DNA of 13,906 nucleotides from Anaerolineae bacterium. Its GTDB lineage: Bacteria; Chloroflexota; Anaerolineae; JAAYZQ01. Within the stretch, counting starts at the first letter, position 1. Each line of letters opens with the position of its first letter. The notes beneath the pieces are model-generated. The model saw nothing but the letters and a program-made list of their open reading frames with translations. It was not told where the DNA came from and made no database searches. The position numbers and the translations under genes are program-made. Shown here one piece after another: positions 6,523 to 13,906 of the stretch. The DNA is taken from assembly GCA_016929795.1 (NCBI GenBank), contig JAFGIA010000311.1, forward strand, positions 1-13,906, read 5' to 3'.

Positions 6523-7761
6523 CTACTCCTCAGATCCCTTCTGGAGCGACGCTGCCTCCTGGCGCAGCAGCTCCGCCTTGTCAGTGCACTCCCACGGCAC
6601 GTCCAGATCCTCCCTGCCAAAGTGTCCATACGCTGCCACCTGACGGTAGAGTGGCCGGCGCAGGTCGAGGTCGCGGATGATCGCCGCCGGCCGGAAGTCA
6701 AAGTGTTTCAGGACGAGCGACAGGATCTCGCCGTCGGAGAGCTTGCCGGTGCCAAACGTCTCGATCGCCAGCGACAGGGGCCGGGCGACGCCGATGGCAT
6801 AGCTGATCTGCAGCTCCACCCTGTCGGCCAGCCCTGCGGCCACGATGTTCTTGGCAACATAGCGCGCATAGTAGGCGCCCGAGCGGTCCACTTTCGTGGG
6901 GTCCTTGCCCGAGAAGGCACCCCCGCCGTGGCTCGCCATGCCGCCGTAGGTATCGACGATGATCTTGCGCCCGGTGACGCCTGCATCTCCCTTGGGGCCA
7001 CCAGTGACGAACCGCCCCGTGGGGTTGATATAGATCTTGGTGTTCTCGTCGAGCATGCCGTTCGGCACCACGTACTTGATCACACGGTGGATCAAGTCGT
7101 CGCGGATTTTGCTCTGCGACACGTCGGGCGAGTGCTGCGCCGAGATGACGATCGTATCGACACGCTTCGGCTTGCCATACTCGTACTCGACCGTCACCTG
7201 GCTCTTGCCGTCGGGGCGCAGGTAGGGGAGGATGCGCTCCTTACGCACATGGGTCAGCCGCCGGCACAGCTTGTGGGCTATCATGATCGGCATCGGCATG
7301 AGCTCGGGTGTCTCGGTGCATGCAAACCCGACCATCATCCCCTGGTCGCCGGCGCCGATGGCCTCGATCTCTTCTTCGGTCATCTCACCCTGTTTGGCCT
7401 CCAGCGCCTTGTCGACGCCCAGGGCAATGTCGGCGCTCTGCTCCTTGATCGACACGATGACGCCGCACGTCTCGCCGTCAAAACCGAACTTGGCGCGCGT
7501 ATAGCCAATATCCCACACGACCTCGCGCACCAGTGCATTCATATCGACGTACGTGCTCGTCGTGATCTCACCCATCACCAGCACCAAGCCGGTGGTCACT
7601 GCGCACTCGCACGCCACGCGCGCATCGGGATCATCGGCAATAATTGCGTCCAGCACCGCATCCGAGATCTGGTCGCAGATCTTGTCCGGATGCCCCTCCG
7701 TCACCGATTCTGACGTAAAGTAGAATTTCGGCGATGTCATGAATGTGCTCGTCATTGACAT
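6523..7761 (-). CDS. metK: S-adenosylmethionine synthetase (methionine adenosyltransferase)
   Basis: A 412-residue bacterial-type MetK that makes SAM from methionine and ATP. Diagnostic motifs are [11 protein letters not shown] near the N-terminus (catalytic H24), GAGDQG (136-141) and GGGAFSGKD (279-287, P-loop-like). Length is normal to slightly long. I chose ATG 7761 because AAAGGAG stands 8-9 nt upstream. The frame is open to 7842, but that extension is encoded by the intergenic inverted repeat. ATG at 7740 ([12 protein letters not shown]) is an alternative that would give the more usual short N-terminus. It is the last gene of the riboswitch-headed operon, so its product is the ligand that shuts the operon down. 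Confidence 0.96.
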   Translation of the reverse strand: MSMTSTFMTSPKFYFTSESVTEGHPDKICDQISDAVLDAIIADDPDARVACECAVTTGLVLVMGEITTSTYVDMNALVREVVWDIGYTRAKFGFDGETCGVIVSIKEQSADIALGVDKALEAKQGEMTEEEIEAIGAGDQGMMVGFACTETPELMPMPIMIAHKLCRRLTHVRKERILPYLRPDGKSQVTVEYEYGKPKRVDTIVISAQHSPDVSQSKIRDDLIHRVIKYVVPNGMLDENTKIYINPTGRFVTGGPKGDAGVTGRKIIVDTYGGMASHGGGAFSGKDPTKVDRSGAYYARYVAKNIVAAGLADRVELQISYAIGVARPLSLAIETFGTGKLSDGEILSLVLKHFDFRPAAIIRDLDLRRPLYRQVAAYGHFGREDLDVPWECTDKAELLRQEAASLQKGSEE

Positions 7762-7795
7762 GGTGGTTACTCCTTTGTCTTTCGATAGATTGGGG

Positions 7796-7856
7796 ATTGG
7801 TAGATTGGTAGATTGGTACGTGACGACTGTACCAATTCCCAATCTACCAATGTACC
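7796..7856. repeat. Inverted repeat built from GATTGGTA units
   Basis: The ahcY-metK gap holds a left arm of ATTGGTAG units (7796-7819) and a right arm that is its inverted copy (7829-7856). The arms match almost completely, with a one-base bulge near a short divergent patch, around a 9-nt loop (GTGACGACT). The element begins 4 nt after the ahcY stop on the transcribed strand. It has no T-run and metK follows, so it is probably not a terminator. Its layout matches the element at 4142-4229 although the unit differs. Confidence 0.8.
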
Positions 7857-7860
7857 GTTC

Positions 7861-10154
<2,294 letters not shown>

Positions 10155-10173
10155 GGGGATGATACTCCCTTTT

Positions 10174-11196
10174 TTACCTTGCATATCGTTGCTGCAGTGC
10201 GCCGGCTACCTGGCCCGTCAGGTGCAACACGCGACGTGCCGTCTCTGGATCGAGCGAGCCCAGGCCACAGGACGGGATAATCAAGGACGCTGCCAGCACG
10301 TCGTCACGGTGCATCCCCTTTATCACCAGCAGGTCGACTGCCGCGTGAAAGCGATCCAGGAGACTCCCAACAGACTCTTCGGACACAGCCTTGCTGGCCG
10401 GCACAATGCCCCACGCGATCACGCCGCCTCGCTCCAGAAAGGCGGCTACCTCTCCGGGATAAAGAGCCAGCGCCTCGGCATGTTCGTAGGCATCGAGGCT
10501 CACAATATCGGCCGAAGTGCCCAGCACCAGCGACCAATCGGTGTCGCCACAGGAGTGTACGCCCTTCAGCCCCTCAATGCCGGCAAACACCTCCTCCAGC
10601 AGCGCAACGACCTGTTCGCGGCTCAACGACAGGAACTCGGAGCCAAAGGCGCTCAGGTATGGCTCGTCGATCAGGAGAATCGTCTCTTGCGCCATCTCAC
10701 GGAGCTGCTGCTCCTGCCAGGCCGCCTTCAGCCGCAGGTGTTTGCACACGGCTTCCGCGAGCACGTCGTCGTACAGCACAGGGCTGCGCTTCTCGTCGCT
10801 CACCATCAACCCCCAGCTCACCGGCCCGGTCACCTGTCCCTTGGCGATCGCCACCTTGCCCGGCTCCAGACCGAGAAAGCAGTGCAGGCCGGCAGCATAC
10901 TCGGGGCCAATCGCCGCGAATTGGAGGTCGTTGGTCAGGTAAGCCATGTACAGCTTTTCCAATTCTCTGTCGAGGCCCCGGTCGCGGTCCACGTATATCT
11001 GCTCGCCGGTGACCACCATGCCCGGGAACCCCTCGCTAAACTGGACGTACATGTTTTCCAGAAAGGAGCGCCTGGGCAGTTGCGGCCACGTGGGGATGTC
11101 GACGGTGCTCAAGATCAGCTCGCACGCGTCGGGCGGCGACACGAAAGGCAAACTGCCCGTCGTCAGAGAACGCAGCCCAGGCTCAAATTTGGCCAT
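10174..11196 (-). CDS. Core methionine synthase, MetE C-terminal-like (MesB-like)
   Basis: A 340-residue protein equal to only the catalytic barrel of cobalamin-independent methionine synthase. It lacks the N-terminal and folate-binding half of a 750-residue MetE. Zinc ligands are visible: H214 and C216 (GVHSCGDTDW), E238 (SLDAYEHAE) and C310 (IIPSCGLGSLDPETA). LLIDEPYL (174-181) matches the Asp-Glu pair that binds homocysteine. Family knowledge: core synthases (MesA-MesD) lack folate binding. MesB occurs in anaerobes with the Wood-Ljungdahl pathway and is thought to take methyl groups from a corrinoid protein. The SAM-I riboswitch in front and the metK/ahcY neighbours support methionine synthesis here. 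MesB assignment over MesC or another MetE-like methyltransferase is inference. I chose ATG 11196, since GGAGG lies 5 nt upstream; a GTG at 11208 would lie upstream of that site. Confidence 0.85.
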   Translation of the reverse strand: MAKFEPGLRSLTTGSLPFVSPPDACELILSTVDIPTWPQLPRRSFLENMYVQFSEGFPGMVVTGEQIYVDRDRGLDRELEKLYMAYLTNDLQFAAIGPEYAAGLHCFLGLEPGKVAIAKGQVTGPVSWGLMVSDEKRSPVLYDDVLAEAVCKHLRLKAAWQEQQLREMAQETILLIDEPYLSAFGSEFLSLSREQVVALLEEVFAGIEGLKGVHSCGDTDWSLVLGTSADIVSLDAYEHAEALALYPGEVAAFLERGGVIAWGIVPASKAVSEESVGSLLDRFHAAVDLLVIKGMHRDDVLAASLIIPSCGLGSLDPETARRVLHLTGQVAGALQQRYAR

Positions 11197-11212
11197 CACT
11201 TCCTCCACGCGA

Positions 11213-11241
11213 CAAAGAAAAAGGCTCTCAGATGAGAGCCT
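11213..11241 (-). terminator. Riboswitch-controlled intrinsic terminator
   Basis: On the transcribed strand AGGCTCTC-ATCT-GAGAGCCT forms an 8-bp stem followed by TTTTCTTT. Its 5' arm includes CTCTCATC (11238-11231), which is perfectly complementary to GATGAGAG (11259-11252) in the 3' strand of aptamer helix P1. The two foldings are mutually exclusive. High SAM should stabilise P1 and so allow the terminator; low SAM should allow the antiterminator and transcription into the methionine synthase gene. Confidence 0.9.
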
Positions 11242-11251
11242 GCCAGATCGC

Positions 11252-11391
11252 CTCTCATCTTCCAGGTTGTGCCTGATCTCGGCACACCTGCCGGAATTGG
11301 CACCAACGTCTCTGGTGCGGCGCTCCGCCGCATCGTCGACTGGTTGCCGGGGTTTCGCCGGGCCGGTCCCTCCACCCCTCTGGATGAGTGT
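11252..11391 (-). ncRNA. SAM-I (S-box) riboswitch aptamer
   Basis: The minus strand carries the conserved S-box core. P1 is CTCATC (11388-11383) with GATGAG (11259-11254). GGTGGAGGGACCGGCC and GGCGAAACCCCGGCAACC follow, matching the family consensus with minimal changes. P3 is GCGGCG-gag-CGCCGC, then GGTGCCAATTCCGGCAG, and P4 is GTGCC/GGCAC. The aptamer stands between the promoter at 11416-11444 and the terminator at 11213-11241, about 55 nt before the core methionine synthase start. It predicts repression of the whole SAM-cycle operon by SAM. Confidence 0.95.
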
Positions 11392-11415
11392 CCAGTTTCA
11401 ATTGTAACGGCGGCT

Positions 11416-11444
11416 ATCCTATCACAAGCGGGGGGGGTTGTCAA
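11416..11444 (-). promoter_or_regulatory. Promoter of the SAM-cycle operon, with a poly-C spacer
   Basis: TTGACA (11444-11439), a spacer of exactly 17 nt and TAGGAT (11421-11416), preceded by TGA as an extended -10. Transcription should begin near 11409, about 20 nt before riboswitch P1. The spacer contains a run of eight C on the transcribed strand (11437-11430). Confidence 0.8.
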
Positions 11445-11470
11445 ATCTGGAAGGGGGGAAGATTGGAAGG

Positions 11471-12682
11471 TTAGGCCGGCTGGGGGCGCCACAAAATGAA
11501 CAGAACCGCTGCCGCCAGGGCCAGCAGGGCGCCGAACAGGAACGGCGCCGCCGGGCCCACCGTCTGCCACAGCACCCCGGCGATAATGGATGCCGGCAGG
11601 TCGAGGATCGCCAGGGTCGCGTTGTACGTGCCATACGCCGTGCCACGCAGCGCCGCCGGCACCAGGTCGGCCACCATGGCCTTGGCCGTGCCATACGCCA
11701 GTCCATAGTATACACCGTATAGAGCGTACAGCACCCAGATCTGCCAGCCGCTGCCCGCCAGGGCAAAGCCGGCATAGATCGCCGCGTATGTCAGCCAGCC
11801 GCCGATGATGACGCGCCGCCGGCCCACCCGGTCCGATAGAGCACCGCCCGGGGTTGACACCAGCGTGTATACCAGGTTGAATGTGATCAACACCCCCAGC
11901 ACCCCGACGACACTCAGGCCGCGCTCCTGGGCGCGGAGCACCAGGAACGCATCCGACGAGTTGCCGAGGTCGAACAGGCCCGAGATGAGCATAAAGACGA
12001 GAAAGGGCCGGCCGAGCCCTCGGAATGACACGACCGGGCGCTCGCGAACACCGGCTACCGGCACGTCGTGCGTGCCGAGTGCCAGCACGATCACACCCAG
12101 CACCGCCGGCACCAGGCTCACCAGCACGACCGTGCGAAACGTGCCGAGGTCGAGTGCCAGCGACCCGGCTTGGAGCGACCATACCACGCCCAGGGCTATC
12201 AGCAGGCCAACGACAGCGCCGCCCGTGTCGGCCGCACGATGAAAGCCAAAGGCCAATCCACGCTGGCCCTCGTCGATGCTATCGGCCACCAGCGCGTCGC
12301 GCGGCGCTGTGCGCACCCCCTTGCCCAGCCTGTCGGCCCAGCGCACCGCCAGCACTGCCTGCCACGTGCTCGCCACGTAAAAGAAGGGCTTGACCGCCGC
12401 GGAGAGGCCATAGCCCGCCACGGCCAGCCACTTCCTCTGGCCCAGCCGGTCCGACATCCACCCGGCGAACACCTTCAACAGGCTGGCCGTCGCCTCGGCC
12501 AAGCCCTCGATCAGACCGATCAGGCTCGTGCCGACGCCGAGGACATTGGCAAGAAAGAGAGGGAGGAGGTTGAGCACCATCTCGCTCGACACGTCGGTGA
12601 AAAAGCTCGTCAGGCTCGCCGCCCACACGTTGCGCGGCAGCCCGCGCCATCCAGCTCCTGGCCTTGTATCTTTTGCTGTCAC
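11471..12682 (-). CDS. Major facilitator superfamily transporter
   Basis: A 403-residue membrane protein with about 12 hydrophobic segments, typical MFS size. Motif A is present in both halves: GWMSDRLGQRK (74-84) and GGALSDRVGRRR (279-290). RLGKGVRTAPRDALVADS (118-135) is a signature of a bacterial MFS subgroup of unassigned substrate. I chose GTG 12682, which has GAGGAG 5 nt upstream. ATG 12712 would add ten residues without a ribosome binding site. The gene ends 26 nt before the promoter of the SAM-cycle operon and no terminator is visible between, so readthrough would meet the riboswitch terminator. A link to methionine or SAM transport is possible but nothing in the sequence shows it. 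Confidence 0.87.
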   Translation of the reverse strand: MTAKDTRPGAGWRGLPRNVWAASLTSFFTDVSSEMVLNLLPLFLANVLGVGTSLIGLIEGLAEATASLLKVFAGWMSDRLGQRKWLAVAGYGLSAAVKPFFYVASTWQAVLAVRWADRLGKGVRTAPRDALVADSIDEGQRGLAFGFHRAADTGGAVVGLLIALGVVWSLQAGSLALDLGTFRTVVLVSLVPAVLGVIVLALGTHDVPVAGVRERPVVSFRGLGRPFLVFMLISGLFDLGNSSDAFLVLRAQERGLSVVGVLGVLITFNLVYTLVSTPGGALSDRVGRRRVIIGGWLTYAAIYAGFALAGSGWQIWVLYALYGVYYGLAYGTAKAMVADLVPAALRGTAYGTYNATLAILDLPASIIAGVLWQTVGPAAPFLFGALLALAAAVLFILWRPQPA

Positions 12683-12740
12683 GTTACTCCTCTTGCAGAT
12701 CAGAATGGACATCGCCGGGAGTCAACTGCCCTATCCGCTC

Positions 12741-12762
12741 GTGCCGGGCCGCGGTCCGGCAC
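12741..12762. repeat. Short palindrome between the secreted-protein gene and the MFS gene
   Basis: GTGCCGG and CCGGCAC flank an 8-nt centre. There is no T-run on either strand, so it is not a recognisable intrinsic terminator. It could be an operator or mRNA hairpin. The surrounding 108-nt gap shows no convincing promoter. Confidence 0.4.
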
Positions 12763-12790
12763 ACTCCCACCCAGGCAAGATCCTGCTCCT

Positions 12791-13744
12791 TTATGGTCCG
12801 AGATCTGTCACCCTCACATCATCGAACAGCGTCGCCCCCCCCTGCGCCGCCCATGGGTGAAAACCCTTCAAGAACAGGGTCATGCTCTCCCCCGTGGCCC
12901 GCACCGTCACCTGGGTGTGCACCCAGGTGTCCTCGGCCGTCTCATCCCACGGGTGCCACGTCACCGACGCCGCCTGCCAGGCCAACCCTCCTGCCAGGTC
13001 AACACCCAGGAAGAGCTGGACTGGCGACTGGCTCTGGACGTGCTTGCCCCAGGCTTCGACCCGGTAGCGGTGGCCCGGAATGGTGCGTGCCTGGCGGTAG
13101 ATGCCGGCCTGGGCGCTGATGAAATCGAACGTGATCTCCTGAGAGCGCTGCCCGCTGTGCACGTTTTCCAGGTTCTTGTTCTCGTTCAGGCAGCTCGAGG
13201 CCGGGGTGCCGGGCGCCACAAAGGCATTCCACCCAATCGCCACCGCCCAGCCAGGGCAGTTCTCGCCCAGGGGCGAGACGCCTGGCACAAAGCCCGCTTC
13301 CATATCCCACTCGCCGCCCTGGCGCGGCGGCAGGGGGGCCGGTGGCGGGGTGGTGGGCGTAGCCGTCGGGCGGGGGCGGGTGGGGGAGGGAGGAAGGGTC
13401 GCCGCATCGGTTGCGGGTGGCAACGTGGGCGTGGCGCTGTCCGTGGGCGGCACGAGGGTGTCGGTGGGTGGGATGGGGGTGGCGGTGGGCGGCAGGGCCG
13501 TGGGGCCAGGCACTGCCGAAGCAGTGGGAGATAAGGTTGGCGTCGACGTGGGCAGCGGAGTGGACGTTGGCAGAGGCGTATGCGTCGCCGTCGCGAGCAC
13601 GATGCGCGTGCCGGCCGGCACAGGCCGGGCATCGGTCGCGGCCGGCCCGCACTGGCCGACCAGGACCACAACCAATAAGGCACAGGCGAGGACGAGCACA
13701 CCACGCTGCCCGCTTTTGGCCATCAGCCCGCTTTGTATCCTCAC
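12791..13744 (-). CDS. Secreted or anchored protein with Thr/Pro linker and C-terminal ligand-binding-like domain
   Basis: A 317-residue protein of unknown function in three parts. A signal or anchor segment lies at about 15-31 (GVLVLACALLVVVLVG); the following QC is not a good lipobox because Gln stands before the Cys. A low-complexity linker spans about 50-140, rich in TP, PT and PPT repeats. A globular domain at about 145-317 is rich in aromatic and Gly residues and ends with FDDVRV; such an ending is common in carbohydrate-binding or galactose-binding-like beta-sandwich domains. It contains C163 and C185, which could form a disulfide outside the cell. The start is GTG 13744 with GAGGA 7 nt upstream; ATG 13723 is a weaker alternative. 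It is transcribed from the promoter at 13774-13802. Cell-surface or glycan binding is a guess. Confidence 0.8.
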   Translation of the reverse strand: MRIQSGLMAKSGQRGVLVLACALLVVVLVGQCGPAATDARPVPAGTRIVLATATHTPLPTSTPLPTSTPTLSPTASAVPGPTALPPTATPIPPTDTLVPPTDSATPTLPPATDAATLPPSPTRPRPTATPTTPPPAPLPPRQGGEWDMEAGFVPGVSPLGENCPGWAVAIGWNAFVAPGTPASSCLNENKNLENVHSGQRSQEITFDFISAQAGIYRQARTIPGHRYRVEAWGKHVQSQSPVQLFLGVDLAGGLAWQAASVTWHPWDETAEDTWVHTQVTVRATGESMTLFLKGFHPWAAQGGATLFDDVRVTDLGP

Positions 13745-13773
13745 AACCTGTCCTCATGGTCGGTGTTGGGGGC

Positions 13774-13802
13774 ATTATACTCCAAGTTGGCCGAGAGAAC
13801 AA
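13774..13802 (-). promoter_or_regulatory. Predicted sigma70-type promoter of the secreted-protein gene
   Basis: TTGTTC (13802-13797), a 17-nt spacer and a perfect TATAAT (13779-13774). Transcription would begin near 13767 and leave a leader of about 22 nt with GAGGA before the GTG start. Confidence 0.7.
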
Positions 13803-13835
13803 GCGGACGTCCATAAAACGGTGCATCCCTTGTTT

Positions 13836-13886
13836 GTAGGGACATCGTGGCCGCACGAACGACGGGGCATAAAGTGCCCCGTCTAC
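13836..13886. repeat. Dispersed-repeat-like palindrome at the right edge
   Basis: A perfect 9-bp stem, GACGGGGCA / TGCCCCGTC, with loop TAAAG (13861-13883) is nested in a wider element that begins GTAGGGAC (13836) and ends GTCTAC (13886), so its ends are partly inverted. There is no T-run on either strand. It looks like a small REP- or MITE-type intergenic element, but only one copy is in view. Confidence 0.45.
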
Positions 13887-13906
13887 GGAGCAGCGCCCGA
13901 TGAATC

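Noticed and set aside
6307..7713. 468-codon plus-strand open frame opposite metK
   Set aside because: metK is unmistakable on the other strand. The plus frame is Arg/His-rich, has no family motif, and is a typical shadow of a GC-rich gene.
12697..12725. TTGACT with a downstream TGATCT as a promoter for the MFS gene
   Set aside because: The -10 match is poor and the leader would be only a few nt, leaving the ribosome binding site at the very 5' end.
12068..13534. 488-codon plus-strand open frame across the MFS and secreted-protein genes
   Set aside because: It spans two genes and their gap in antisense, has a low-complexity Gly/Arg tail from the Thr/Pro linker, and shows no start signal or recognisable domain.

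Overview
This GC-rich window carries one co-directional block of genes, all read from the minus strand (right to left). The gene content suggests an anaerobic bacterium, and a member of the Chloroflexota (Anaerolineae/Dehalococcoidia-like) is my best guess. The pointers are a soluble HdrABC system, a folate-domain-free 'core' methionine synthase, an archaeal-length S-adenosylhomocysteinase, a two-subunit class I fumarase and a secreted protein with a long Thr/Pro linker. The taxonomic assignment is inference; there is no rRNA or tRNA in the window.

Right end (11471-13906): a sigma70-type promoter (TTGTTC-N17-TATAAT) precedes a secreted or membrane-anchored protein with a Thr/Pro linker and a beta-sandwich-like C-terminal domain. 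An MFS transporter follows. The extreme right end holds a palindrome of the dispersed-repeat kind.

Middle (6481-11447): a complete SAM-cycle operon. It starts with a promoter (TTGACA-N17-TAGGAT), then a SAM-I (S-box) riboswitch whose P1 3' strand can pair alternatively with the 5' arm of an intrinsic terminator. The genes that follow are a MesB-like core methionine synthase, a PfkB-family kinase (probable adenosine kinase), S-adenosylhomocysteinase (ahcY) and methionine adenosyltransferase (metK). An intrinsic terminator closes the operon. Together they turn homocysteine into methionine into SAM, and recycle SAH to homocysteine and adenosine to AMP.

Left (1-6469): immediately behind that terminator lies a second promoter (TGGACA-N17-TATAAT). 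It has a long leader of about 280 nt containing a terminator-like hairpin and a possible 55-codon ORF that overlaps the fumarase start by GTGA. The genes are fumarase alpha and beta subunits, then hdrC, hdrB, a short hdrA, a long hdrA paralogue, and the first codons of another Fe-S protein that runs off the window. The two HdrA proteins are domain-complementary: one has the Cys pair after the FAD site and the inserted ferredoxin domain; the other has the N-terminal Cys domain and the C-terminal ferredoxin domain. This looks like a HdrA divided over two polypeptides.

Several intergenic gaps carry short-unit repeats (7-9 nt period, GATTRG-like), two of them folded as long inverted repeats that begin 2-4 nt after a stop codon.
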